The notes under the pieces: model-generated
Seen by the model: only the letters and a program-made list of their open reading frames with translations
Told to the model about the DNA's origin: nothing
The model's database searches: none
Position numbers and translations under genes: made by a program
Assembly (NCBI GenBank): GCA_028227395.1
Contig: JAOIZZ010000003.1
Span: forward strand, 127,077 to 166,292
Direction of reading: 5' to 3'
Origin: Woeseiaceae bacterium
GTDB taxonomy: Bacteria > Pseudomonadota > Gammaproteobacteria > Steroidobacterales > Woeseiaceae
DNA length: 39,216 bases
Part shown: positions 25,422 through 33,878 of the stretch, in pieces
Numbering within the stretch: position 1 is the stretch's first letter
How the letters are laid out: every line of letters starts with the position of its first letter

Positions 25422-25781
25422 ATGGTAGTTTATGGAGTTGCTTTATTGGCTTTTTGTATGCTGACCGGAATTTTTTTAGGCGACCTATTGGGCCAATTAA
25501 TTGGAGTAGATGCTAATGTAGGTGGTATCGGTATTGCAATGCTATTGCTAATTTTTATGGCAAATATAAAAAATAGTTTTTTTGAAATTAATTTACTAAC
25601 AAAATCTGGCGTAAATTTTTGGAGTGCCATGTACATTCCAATCGTGGTTGCAATGGCAGCGAAACAAAATGTCCTTGCTGCCATTTCAGGTGGCTGGATG
25701 GCCCTTATTGCCGGGGTGCTCACAGTAATTATCAGTTTTATGATGATCCCAGTTTTGTATAAGTTGATAAAGAGGAATTGA
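25422..25781 (+). CDS. madL: Malonate transporter subunit MadL
   Basis: This 119-residue protein has four hydrophobic segments and opens 'MVVYGVALLAFCMLTGIFLGDLLGQLIGVDANVGGIGIAMLLLI'-like sequence (quoted in part: 'GDLLGQLIGVDANVGGIG'), followed by 'FWSAMYIPIVVAMAAKQNV'. This is the MadL family pattern at normal length. MadL and MadM together form a Na+-dependent malonate carrier in Malonomonas and Pseudomonas. GGAGTG lies 7 bases upstream of the ATG. It is followed after 4 bases by madM and is divergent from matB, which would activate the imported malonate. Confidence 0.93.
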   Translation: MVVYGVALLAFCMLTGIFLGDLLGQLIGVDANVGGIGIAMLLLIFMANIKNSFFEINLLTKSGVNFWSAMYIPIVVAMAAKQNVLAAISGGWMALIAGVLTVIISFMMIPVLYKLIKRN

Positions 25782-25785
25782 AGTG

Positions 25786-26553
25786 ATGATTCTTGACACT
25801 TTATCTAATGCATTGACTAATAATGCAATTATAACAGCCTTCTTTTTTGTAGGTTTGGTTACAGCAATTTCTTATTGGATCTCAACCAATCTGACAAATG
25901 GATACTTGCATGGCTCAGCGATTGCCATTGCTTTGGGTTTGTTAATGGCTTACTTCGGAGGGCATCTAACTGGCGGTGATAAAGGCCTAGCTGATATTCC
26001 AATTTTTACTGGCATAGGTATTCTAGGTGGAGCTATGTTTCGTGATTTTGCCATAGTTGCCACGGCATTTGGAGTCGACTTAAAACATCTAAAAAATGCA
26101 GGATTAATTGGTGCTATTTCGGTTGTCTTTGGTGTGGCACTTTCTTTTTTTATCGGTGCCATTGTTGCCGTTATGTTTGGCTATAATGATGCGATCTCAA
26201 TTACCACTATTGGTGCTGGAGCTGCCACTTATATTGTTGGGCCTGTAACTGGAACGGCTCTATCCGCGAGTACTGAAATCATAGCTCTTAGTGTTGCAGT
26301 TGGTTTAATAAAATCAATTTTGGTTATGATTGTCACTCCATTTGTCGCACCATACATAAAATTGAATAACGCAGAATCGGCTATGATCTTTGGAGGTTTG
26401 ATGGGCACCACGAGTGGAGTGGCAGGCGGATTAGCTGCTACTGATCCAAAGCTGGTTCCTTATGGAGCAATGACTGCTACATTCTATACTGGTGTTGGTT
26501 GTTTGCTCGCACCTTCTGTATTATTTTTAATTGTTCGTGCATTGGTTTCATGA
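25786..26553 (+). CDS. madM: Malonate transporter subunit MadM
   Basis: This 255-residue membrane protein has about 7-8 helices and the MadM pattern: 'NGYLHGSAIAIALGLLMAYFGG', 'KGLADIPIFTGIGILGGAMF', 'DFAIVATAFGVDL', 'TTIGAGAATYIVGPVTG' and 'GGLMGTTSGVAGGLAATD'. Length and order fit the family. With MadL it should import malonate with Na+. The ATG at 25786 is chosen; a GTG at 25783 also fits the AGAGGA ribosome site. The longest amidase reading frame begins inside the 3' end of this gene, and that gene's own ribosome site lies 3 bases past the madM stop. Confidence 0.93.
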   Translation: MILDTLSNALTNNAIITAFFFVGLVTAISYWISTNLTNGYLHGSAIAIALGLLMAYFGGHLTGGDKGLADIPIFTGIGILGGAMFRDFAIVATAFGVDLKHLKNAGLIGAISVVFGVALSFFIGAIVAVMFGYNDAISITTIGAGAATYIVGPVTGTALSASTEIIALSVAVGLIKSILVMIVTPFVAPYIKLNNAESAMIFGGLMGTTSGVAGGLAATDPKLVPYGAMTATFYTGVGCLLAPSVLFLIVRALVS

Positions 26554-28105
26554 TTTAGGGGAATATTTAATCAAAGAAATAAATTATATCTCTCGTCGAG
26601 AGGCGCTTAAGGCATTCAGTTCATCTGCTTTATTGATGAGTTTGCCACTCAAAGGAATAGGAAAATCATCATCTATGATTACCGATTTCAGTGCCTCTGA
26701 ATTATCTGCAATGATTCTTGCCAAGAAAGTTAGTTGTGAAGAAGTTATGCATGCCTATTTGACCAAAATAGCGGCAGTTAATCCACTGTATAATGCTATT
26801 GTTAGCATGCCAAATGAAGAAATTTTAATAAATCAAGCGCGCACTGCGGATATTGAATTATCAAAGGATATGTATCGAGGCTGGATGCATGGAATGCCTC
26901 ATGCCATTAAAGATTTGGCCTATTCAAAAGATCTCCCTACCAGTGAGGGTTCTCCAATTTTAGCTGGTACTAGAGGAACTAAAGATAATTTATTTGTTTC
27001 TCGGCTCAGGGCGGCAGGAGCCATTTTTATTGGAAAGACTAATGTTCCTGAATTTGGTTACGGCTCGCAAACCTATAATAAGGTATTTGGTGCGACACGC
27101 AATGCTTATAATCCGTCTCTTACGGCAGGTGGAAGTAGTGGGGGAGCTGCTGTAGGACTTGCTACGCACATGCTACCTGTTGCAGATGGTAGTGACATGA
27201 TGGGTTCATTGCGGAATCCAGCTGCTTTTAATAATGTGATTGGTTTTCGTCCAAGTCGCTGGCGTGTTCCCAGTTATTTTTCGGGCTATGATAATTTTTA
27301 TCAACAATTATCGACTGATGGACCAATGGGAAGAAATGTTGAAGATATGATGAGGTTACTATCGATTATGTCTGGTCCAGACAAGAGATTACCTCTGACC
27401 TTAATGGAGCGATTACCAAAATATGAAGAACTTAAGCCAGCATCATTAAATAACGTCAAGATAGGTTGGATGGGAGATTATGAGGGCTACTTACCCACTG
27501 AAAATGGTCTATTGAAGCTATGTGAGAAAGCTCTGGAAGATATTGGACATACTGGTCTTATTACAGAATTTTGTTCCCCTAATTATGATATGAATAGATT
27601 ATGGCAAACTTGGTTGACCTTGAGGCACTGGGATTGTTTATGGGCTAAAGATTATTACGAAGATTTAGAAACTAGAAAATTACTCAAGCCTGAATTGATT
27701 TGGGAGGTGGAAGGAGCCTATCAGGTCACCGCAGATCAACTCCATCAGGCAGGAATTGCTCGGACTTTGTGGTATGAATCATTATTTAGTTTATTGAAAA
27801 ATTATGATTTTCTTGCCTTACCCTCAGCACAAGTATTCCCTTTTTCAGTAGATCTGCATTGGCCAAAGTCCATTAATGGGGTAAAAATGGATACTTATCA
27901 TCGTTGGATGGAAGTGGTAATTGGTGGCACATTAGCTGGACTTCCAGTAATTAATTTACCAGCGGGCTTTGATAGCCAGGGAAGACCTATGGGTATGCAG
28001 TTTATTGGCCGTATGGGAGAGGATGCTAAATTAATTGAATTTGCGATGGCCTATGAAGCCAATACAGACTTTTTGAATGTAAGACCCAAATTACAGCAAT
28101 CATAA
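26531..28105 (+). CDS. Tat-exported amidase-signature hydrolase
   Basis: This amidase-signature protein has the Ser-cisSer-Lys triad. Numbered from 26531, K127 is in 'HAIKDLAY', S202 in 'TAGGSSGGAAVGLA' and S226 in 'DGSDMMGSLRNPA'. A twin-arginine signal ('YISRREALKAF') indicates export. It should hydrolyse an amide outside the cytoplasm. Its place directly behind madLM suggests an amide that yields malonate, such as malonamate (compare malonamidase E2) or ureidomalonate. That is inference. The coordinates use a TTG inside madM; neither it nor the GTG at 26537 has a ribosome site. AGGGGA (26557-26562) instead points to an ATC codon at 26570 that would place Met just before the Tat motif. Confidence 0.85.
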   Translation: MFVHWFHDLGEYLIKEINYISRREALKAFSSSALLMSLPLKGIGKSSSMITDFSASELSAMILAKKVSCEEVMHAYLTKIAAVNPLYNAIVSMPNEEILINQARTADIELSKDMYRGWMHGMPHAIKDLAYSKDLPTSEGSPILAGTRGTKDNLFVSRLRAAGAIFIGKTNVPEFGYGSQTYNKVFGATRNAYNPSLTAGGSSGGAAVGLATHMLPVADGSDMMGSLRNPAAFNNVIGFRPSRWRVPSYFSGYDNFYQQLSTDGPMGRNVEDMMRLLSIMSGPDKRLPLTLMERLPKYEELKPASLNNVKIGWMGDYEGYLPTENGLLKLCEKALEDIGHTGLITEFCSPNYDMNRLWQTWLTLRHWDCLWAKDYYEDLETRKLLKPELIWEVEGAYQVTADQLHQAGIARTLWYESLFSLLKNYDFLALPSAQVFPFSVDLHWPKSINGVKMDTYHRWMEVVIGGTLAGLPVINLPAGFDSQGRPMGMQFIGRMGEDAKLIEFAMAYEANTDFLNVRPKLQQS

Positions 28106-28112
28106 TAATTTT

Positions 28113-29840
28113 TTAGTAAACTGCTGCCCCACCGTCCTCAGCACGAGAGTCAGCAGCCCCAGAAACTACACCAGTTTCAGCATCACGATGGACTCCCATC
28201 GCAGTTCCTATTGAGTTTCTTGAGCGAACTTTATGCCCATAAGACTCATAGATGGCTTGCGTATCAGCTGAGATTCCAAGTTTCTCAAAGGTCGTAATGT
28301 CAGGAAGCCATTGATGATGAATTCTAGGCGCCTCAATAGCTTCTGCAATAGTCATTCCATGATCAACAAAATTAAGGATGGTTTGCATGGTGGTATTAAT
28401 AATGGTTTTTCCACCCGGGCTACCAGTAGCGAAAACTGGGATTCCATCTTTTGCTACAATTGTTGGGGTCATACTGGATAACATTCTTTGTTCTGGTCTT
28501 ATCTGGTTCGGAGGGGTACCAATTTCTCCCCTTATATTGGTCACTCCAGGCTGTTCATTAAAGTCACCCATTTCATTGTTCAACAGGAAGCCTGCTCCTT
28601 CAACCACGATATGTGATCCATAACCAAATTCTAATGTATATGTCAGGGAGACCATATTTCCCTCTTTATCTACCACTGAAAAATGTGTAGTTTCATCACT
28701 TTCGTATACTTCTGCAAATAACGCTGGATCACTTTCCGATTTTGTATTCAAATCAATGGTTTTTTGTAAGTTAATTGCATGTTCTTTTGATGTTAAACGT
28801 TCAAGAGGCATATTCTTATTGAAGTCAGGGTCACCAAGATAGTTTGCTCGATCCGCATAACCACGACGCATTGTCTCGGTTAAAATATGTAGATATTGAG
28901 CTGAGTTGTGACCAATTTGATTAAGATCATACTGTTCCAGAATATTTAGCATTTCAGATATAATTACTCCACCAGAACTTGGCGGTGGCATGCTGATAAT
29001 TTCATAATCACGATAGTTATTTTTAATTGGTTTCCGTTCAACTGCTTCGTATTTTTTTAGATCTTCAAGTGTGATAAGCCCATCATTCGCAGTCATAAAA
29101 TTAGCTATTAACTCTGCAGTTCTACCACCATAAAAACCTTCTTTACCATCAGACTGAATTCTTTCTAGAGTGTTTGCTAGATCATCTTGTTTCCATAGAT
29201 CTCCAACTAAATAGGGTTTACCTTGATCTTTATAAAAGATTTTTTGCGAACTAGGGTAGTTACCAAACCAAGATTTTCTTCTTTGATTATTAAAATCATC
29301 ATGTAATTTGAAAGTAATTGGTATCCCTTGGCGAGCTAGTTTAATAGCAGGACTGAGTAATTGCTTCCATTCGAGAGAACCAAGACGTTGATGCGCTAAC
29401 TCAAGACCAGCAACAGTTCCAGGAACACCTACTGCTTTGATGCTAAAATGATCTATAGGTCCTATTTCGTTATTAATGACCTTACCATCAGCGTCGAGAT
29501 ACATGTCTTTAGTTGCAGCGAGTGGTGCTTTCTCACGAAAATCAAATGTGGTGGTTTCGCCATTAACTCCATGATAGACGAGAAATCCACCCCCACCTAT
29601 ATTCCCAGCTGTTGGGTGCGTGACCGCCATCGCAAATGCAGTAGCAACAGCTGCATCGATAGCATTCCCCCCCTCTTTTAATATTTGAATACCCACTTTT
29701 GAGGCTATCAAGGAAGAAGAAGCTATAGCGCCATTATTGCCACGTTCAGGAGTTTTTCCAGCGGCACTCAGGTTGGTTGATATAATGAATAATAAAACAC
29801 CGATTGATATAAAAAGTCTTGAGGATTTTATATTGAGCAA
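28113..29840 (-). CDS. ggt: Gamma-glutamyltransferase (GGT), periplasmic
   Basis: This 575-residue precursor has a signal peptide (about residues 1-26) and the GGT/Ntn-hydrolase pattern: 'GGNAIDAAVATAFA', 'GNIGGGGFLVY', 'PPPSSGG' and the autoprocessing site before T384 in 'DETTHFSVVDKEGN'. 'LLNNEMGDF', 'SSMTPTIV' and 'TGSPGGKTI' follow. T384 would be the new N-terminus of the small subunit and the nucleophile. It cleaves gamma-glutamyl bonds of glutathione and related peptides in the periplasm. The start is TTG at 29840 with AGGTG 5 bases upstream; no ATG is available nearby. It is divergent from the exported glutathione peroxidase. The 209-base gap between them holds no supported gene. Confidence 0.92.
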   Translation of the reverse strand: MLNIKSSRLFISIGVLLFIISTNLSAAGKTPERGNNGAIASSSLIASKVGIQILKEGGNAIDAAVATAFAMAVTHPTAGNIGGGGFLVYHGVNGETTTFDFREKAPLAATKDMYLDADGKVINNEIGPIDHFSIKAVGVPGTVAGLELAHQRLGSLEWKQLLSPAIKLARQGIPITFKLHDDFNNQRRKSWFGNYPSSQKIFYKDQGKPYLVGDLWKQDDLANTLERIQSDGKEGFYGGRTAELIANFMTANDGLITLEDLKKYEAVERKPIKNNYRDYEIISMPPPSSGGVIISEMLNILEQYDLNQIGHNSAQYLHILTETMRRGYADRANYLGDPDFNKNMPLERLTSKEHAINLQKTIDLNTKSESDPALFAEVYESDETTHFSVVDKEGNMVSLTYTLEFGYGSHIVVEGAGFLLNNEMGDFNEQPGVTNIRGEIGTPPNQIRPEQRMLSSMTPTIVAKDGIPVFATGSPGGKTIINTTMQTILNFVDHGMTIAEAIEAPRIHHQWLPDITTFEKLGISADTQAIYESYGHKVRSRNSIGTAMGVHRDAETGVVSGAADSRAEDGGAAVY

Positions 29841-30049
29841 GATGGCACCTATTTTTAGTAGTTTATGTTTATATTAATAATCTATTATTAACCAGTTTCT
29901 TTCAATGTAAATAATAAAATGAGTAGGTATGCTAATATTAGATACAAATACATTCAAACATTAATGAAAAATTTAGTATTATTGTCTTTATAAAAATATT
30001 TATCGTAAAGCGGTTAAATATATTTTTTCATTTACTTAGAGGAAAAGCT

Positions 30050-30595
30050 ATGAGAAGTCTTACAACAATTATACTGTGCTTGTTCAGCATCACTGCACTG
30101 GCTTGCAAAGGTACGCTTTTAGATCATAATTTCAAAAAATTAGCTTCAGATGAAGAAGTAAATTTATGTGAAACATACTCAGGCAAGGTTATTTTGGTTG
30201 TCAATACAGCGTCCAAGTGCGGATATACTTATCAGTATGATGGTTTAGAGAAACTTAATAAGGAATATGGCAATGAGGGGTTAGTAGTGCTTGGCTTTCC
30301 TTCTAATGATTTCATGGGGCAAGAGCCAGGAACTGAAGAAGAGATTCAAGATTTTTGTAGACTTACTTATGGCGTAAAGTTTCCAATGTTTGAAAAAACA
30401 ACTGTTAAAAAGAACAATGCTCATCCCTTCTATCATGGTTTAGCTGATTCGGCCGGTAGCTATCCGCAATGGAATTTTCATAAGTATTTGATTGGTAGAG
30501 ATGGCGACCTCATCACTGACTTCAGATCTGGTACAAAACCTTATGATAATGAAATCATAGGGGCATTAGAAAAGGCGCTGCAAGAAAATACCTAA
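30050..30595 (+). CDS. Exported glutathione peroxidase/thiol peroxidase (BtuE-like)
   Basis: This 181-residue protein has a signal peptide (cleavage near 'ALA|C'; a lipoprotein is less likely because the lipobox is poor). The mature domain is a glutathione peroxidase fold with peroxidatic C57 in 'NTASKCGYT', Q91 in 'GQEPG', W141-N142 in 'QWNFHKYL', and C103 in 'DFCRLTYGV'. C103 matches the resolving Cys of thioredoxin-dependent members. The Cys usual in 'FPCNQF' is Ser here. It should reduce peroxides in the periplasm using a thiol donor. AGAGGAA lies 6 bases before the ATG. It lies 9 bases upstream of an NhaC-family carrier and is divergent from ggt. Confidence 0.88.
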   Translation: MRSLTTIILCLFSITALACKGTLLDHNFKKLASDEEVNLCETYSGKVILVVNTASKCGYTYQYDGLEKLNKEYGNEGLVVLGFPSNDFMGQEPGTEEEIQDFCRLTYGVKFPMFEKTTVKKNNAHPFYHGLADSAGSYPQWNFHKYLIGRDGDLITDFRSGTKPYDNEIIGALEKALQENT

Positions 30596-30604
30596 TAGTT
30601 TATT

Positions 30605-32062
30605 TTGAGTGAAGCGAGCGTTATTTCTCTATTACCGGTAGTTGCGACACTATGTGTGTCTTTAAGTTCAAGAAATGTTCTCTTAGGATTATTCTCGGGA
30701 GTAATCTTGGGTGTCTTTCTTCTGCGCTCAACGTCACCACTTTTGTTTCTTCCTTTGGTTATAAATGATTATTTAGTTCCTGAAGTTGCTGATACATATA
30801 ATGCAAGTATTCTTATTTTACTTGGGTTTATTGGTGGTTTTGTAAAATTAATCCAGTATTCTGGTGGTGGTTTAGCGTTCGCAAAGATCACCATGAAATT
30901 TATAATTAATAAAGCATCAGCTCAAATTAGCGCATGGTTTAGTGGTATTCTAATTTTCTTTTCTGATCTGGGTACGCCATTAATTGTAGGTCCAGTATTT
31001 CAACCTTTATTTGACCAGTATGGTATTTCAAGACAGAAGTTAGCTTTTATAATCGATTCAACCTCATCACCGATTGCAATATTAATCCCTTTTATCGGAT
31101 GGGGGGTATTTACGATGAGTGTTATTAAGGATAGCTTTGAGATTAACCAGATAATCCTCAGTGAATGGGAAGTTTTTGTTTCCGCTATTTCTTATCAATT
31201 TTACGCTTGGCTCGCAATTAGTATTGTACCAGTATTATCAATATTGGGTTTTGACTATGGTGAAATGCGTGTTGCGGAAAGTGCAACAAAAATTTCAAAA
31301 AACTCATCTAAAAGTTATCCTAAAAATATTGCAGCAATTTTCGTTTGGCTACCTCTTTTAGTTTTGGGCTTAACATTATTTTCTGTTCTCAGTATCTATG
31401 GATTCCCAGATAAACAGATACCTGGCTCTGATTTTAGAGCAGCACTTGCCTCCGCATATTTTTTGGCAACTATTACTCTTATCTCTTTGGTTTTATTTAA
31501 GGGGGTAAAAAAACTCAGTGATTTACTTTCTGTTTATATAAAGGGTATGTCTGGAATGCTCCCTATTGCAGCAACACTCATTCTCGCATGGGCGTTAGGT
31601 CAAGTCAGTGAGGAGCTTGGAACGGGACAATATGTTGGTAACTTAGCTAAAGAAATAGTGAGTCCAAGTTTATTGCCTTTTGTAATATTTCTTGTCTCTG
31701 GCGTTATTTCTTTTGCTATTGGCTCATCTTGGGGAACTATAATTATTATGATGCCTTTATCTATTCCTTCCGCTATAGCTACGGGAAATGAGTTTCCAAT
31801 AATCATTGGCGCAGTTCTCTCGGGTGCTTTATTTGGTGATCATTCATCCCCCATATCTGAAACAACTATCCTCTCTTCAATTGGCGCAGGTATTGAGCCA
31901 TTATCACATTTTCGTACGCAAATTCCTTATGCGTTAACAAATGGTATAATAGCTTCGATAGGTTTTTTGATAGCTGGACTAACCTCAATGACATGGATTG
32001 TCTTATGTATGTTCTTAATACAAATATTGACCATGACTATTCTTAGGTATCTTCGGCATTAA
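30605..32062 (+). CDS. NhaC-family sodium-coupled carrier (second copy)
   Basis: This 485-residue membrane protein has about 12 helices and is homologous along its length to the carrier at 19514-20926: 'FFSDLGTPLIVGPVF', 'PLFDQYGISRQKLAFIID', 'FAIGSSWGTIIIMMPLSI' and 'GALFGDHSSPISETTILSSIGAG'. It uses a TTG start, supported by alignment with the paralog's N-terminus and lacking a visible ribosome site, 9 bases after the glutathione peroxidase stop. The family includes Na+/H+ antiporters and Na+-coupled amino-acid exchangers. The neighbourhood (ggt, peroxidase, RidA) would fit an amino-acid or peptide-product role, by inference. Confidence 0.85.
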   Translation: MSEASVISLLPVVATLCVSLSSRNVLLGLFSGVILGVFLLRSTSPLLFLPLVINDYLVPEVADTYNASILILLGFIGGFVKLIQYSGGGLAFAKITMKFIINKASAQISAWFSGILIFFSDLGTPLIVGPVFQPLFDQYGISRQKLAFIIDSTSSPIAILIPFIGWGVFTMSVIKDSFEINQIILSEWEVFVSAISYQFYAWLAISIVPVLSILGFDYGEMRVAESATKISKNSSKSYPKNIAAIFVWLPLLVLGLTLFSVLSIYGFPDKQIPGSDFRAALASAYFLATITLISLVLFKGVKKLSDLLSVYIKGMSGMLPIAATLILAWALGQVSEELGTGQYVGNLAKEIVSPSLLPFVIFLVSGVISFAIGSSWGTIIIMMPLSIPSAIATGNEFPIIIGAVLSGALFGDHSSPISETTILSSIGAGIEPLSHFRTQIPYALTNGIIASIGFLIAGLTSMTWIVLCMFLIQILTMTILRYLRH

Positions 32063-32145
32063 GTTCTTTTAGAAGTCCAATAAAAAAAGTATATTATTCT
32101 TTATTACAGAATTTGCTAAAAAATACAATGGAGAGTTTGAAGAAA

Positions 32146-32694
32146 ATGAATAGAAGATTATTTTTTGAAATGCTGGGAACAGCCGCAGTTGCCTTTGGTG
32201 TTTCTAAGAGTGCAAACTCACAAGTATCATATAGCGCAGAAGCAAAAATCAAACAATTAGGGCTTGCCTTGCCGGAAGCTGCCCGACCTGTTGCGGTTTA
32301 CGTTCCATATCGAATATCGGGCAATCAAGTATTTATTGCGGGTCAGATTCCTCCTAATGATTTGGATACTCCAACTTATGGTAAGTTAGGAAAAGATTTA
32401 ACGGTTGATGATGGTTATATCGCGGCGCAACAAGTTGGTCTTAGAATAATCGCTCAGCTCAAAGCAGCTTGTGATGGTGATCTTGATCGAGTCGTAAAAT
32501 GTATACAAATTCGAGGATTTGTAAATTCTACAGATGACTTCACTAAACAGGCAAATGTTATAAATGGCGCTTCAGAGTTACTACGTGATGTTTTTGGTGA
32601 TGCGGGATTATCTGCTAGAGCTGCTCTTGGTGTTAATACATTACCACTAAATGCAGCTGTTGAGATTGAATCAATGTTTGAAATAAAAGTGTAA
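32146..32694 (+). CDS. Tat-exported RidA/YjgF family protein
   Basis: From the ATG at 32146 the protein has 182 residues: a twin-arginine signal 'MNRRLFFEMLGTAAVAFG', then a RidA (YjgF/YER057c/UK114) domain. The domain has 'YRISGNQVFIAGQIPPN', 'AAQQVGLRIIAQLKAA', 'VVKCIQIRGFVNS' and 'SARAALGVNTLPLNAAVEIE'. The Arg in 'SARAALG' matches the residue that binds the imine substrate carboxylate in RidA. RidA proteins deaminate enamines/imines such as 2-aminoacrylate made by PLP enzymes, normally in the cytosol, so export is unusual. Alternative starts at 32128 (ATG) and 32113 (TTG) would lengthen the leader; GGAGAG 10 bases upstream supports 32146. Confidence 0.82.
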   Translation: MNRRLFFEMLGTAAVAFGVSKSANSQVSYSAEAKIKQLGLALPEAARPVAVYVPYRISGNQVFIAGQIPPNDLDTPTYGKLGKDLTVDDGYIAAQQVGLRIIAQLKAACDGDLDRVVKCIQIRGFVNSTDDFTKQANVINGASELLRDVFGDAGLSARAALGVNTLPLNAAVEIESMFEIKV

Positions 32695-32731
32695 AAAAAT
32701 TATTAATTAATACAGTTATGAGGAATAAGAA

Positions 32732-33838
32732 ATGAGAATAATATTATCTATTTATCTGCTATTTTTTTCGATGGGATCTGCGTTAAGTCAAAATTCACTC
32801 CCTTTTGAAATAGAAAGAATTGCCAGTTTTGATAGCCCTTGGGCGATGACATTTCTACCTGACGGAGATATCTTGGTTACTGAAAAATCAGGCCGTCTTT
32901 TAATGATGAGCTCTGAAAATGGTAATATGATTGAAGTTCAAGGAATCCCTTCTGTTGCCTATGATGGACAAGGCGGTTTAGGTGATGTCACGCTGCATCC
33001 AGACTATGTAGATAATAAAATGCTTTATTTAAGTTTTGCAGAAGCTGACGAAGATGATAAAGATAAGAAAGGTGCAGCTGTTATTAGAGCGAAACTGAAT
33101 ATCAAAAATAATAGTGCTGAGCTTACTGACATAAAATATATTTGGAGACAGGTACCAAAAGTTACTGGAAGCGGTCACTACGGTCACCGAATAGAATTTT
33201 CCAGTGATGGCTTTTTGTATATCTCTTCGGGCGATCGTCAAAAATTTGATCCAGCTCAGGATATGACCATGAATTTAGGTAAAATCCTTCGTTTATATGA
33301 TGATGGCAGTATTCCAGAGGATAATCCTTTTTATGCTTATGGCGGAGTTGCTGCAGAAATATGGTCACTAGGGCATCGTAATCCGTTGGGTTTTGATTTT
33401 GATGCTGATGGACAACTTTGGGAAACAGAAATGGGACCAAAAGGTGGAGATGAATTGAATCGAGTATTTAAGGGAGCGAATTATGGTTATCCGCTGGTTT
33501 CAAACGGTAGACATTACAATATGGGAGAGATTCCTGACCATCACACAAGGCCCGAATTTATAGAACCAAAAGAATGGTGGACTCCAGTAATTTCTCCAAG
33601 CTCATTTATAATTTATCAAGGTGATCTATTTTCCGATTGGAAAGGTGATGGTTTTATATCGGGATTGTCTTCGAAATCTCTGGTGCATGTGAAGTTTTCT
33701 GGGTCATCGGCTGAAGAAATAGAGCGCTTTGATATGGGCAAACGTATTCGTTCAGTTGAGGAGGGCCCTGATGGTGCACTTTGGCTGCTGGAAGATAAAA
33801 AAGGTGCTCGGATGTTAAAGTTGACACCAAAACTTTAA
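32732..33838 (+). CDS. PQQ-dependent sugar (aldose/sorbosone-type) dehydrogenase, secreted
   Basis: This 368-residue protein has a signal peptide (about residues 1-19) and the soluble PQQ glucose dehydrogenase/Yli-like six-blade propeller pattern: 'DSPWAMTFLPDGDILVTEK', 'DGQGGLGDVTLHPDY', 'GSGHYGHRIEF' with the likely catalytic His H149, 'WSLGHRNPLGF' and 'ETEMGPKGGDELN'. It should oxidise sugars or other alcohols in the periplasm with PQQ and Ca2+. No PQQ biosynthesis genes are in the window. AGGA lies 8-9 bases upstream. It is part of a rightward run from RidA to the second M28 peptidase. Confidence 0.87.
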   Translation: MRIILSIYLLFFSMGSALSQNSLPFEIERIASFDSPWAMTFLPDGDILVTEKSGRLLMMSSENGNMIEVQGIPSVAYDGQGGLGDVTLHPDYVDNKMLYLSFAEADEDDKDKKGAAVIRAKLNIKNNSAELTDIKYIWRQVPKVTGSGHYGHRIEFSSDGFLYISSGDRQKFDPAQDMTMNLGKILRLYDDGSIPEDNPFYAYGGVAAEIWSLGHRNPLGFDFDADGQLWETEMGPKGGDELNRVFKGANYGYPLVSNGRHYNMGEIPDHHTRPEFIEPKEWWTPVISPSSFIIYQGDLFSDWKGDGFISGLSSKSLVHVKFSGSSAEEIERFDMGKRIRSVEEGPDGALWLLEDKKGARMLKLTPKL

Positions 33839-33878
33839 TACTGAATAGAAGCATTCATTAGAGAGTTTTAATATTGAA

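Noticed and set aside
29919-29993. A 24-codon reading frame starting ATG AGT AGG in the ggt/peroxidase intergenic region
   Set aside because: No ribosome site, no recognisable sequence, and such short frames are expected by chance in AT-rich DNA.
30050-30120. Glutathione peroxidase as a lipoprotein
   Set aside because: The residues before the Cys (Ala-Leu-Ala-Cys) do not fit the usual lipobox order; ordinary signal-peptidase cleavage is as likely.
32063-32100. Possible terminator after the second NhaC-family gene
   Set aside because: Only a 4-bp stem (TTCT/AGAA) and no T-run on the coding strand.
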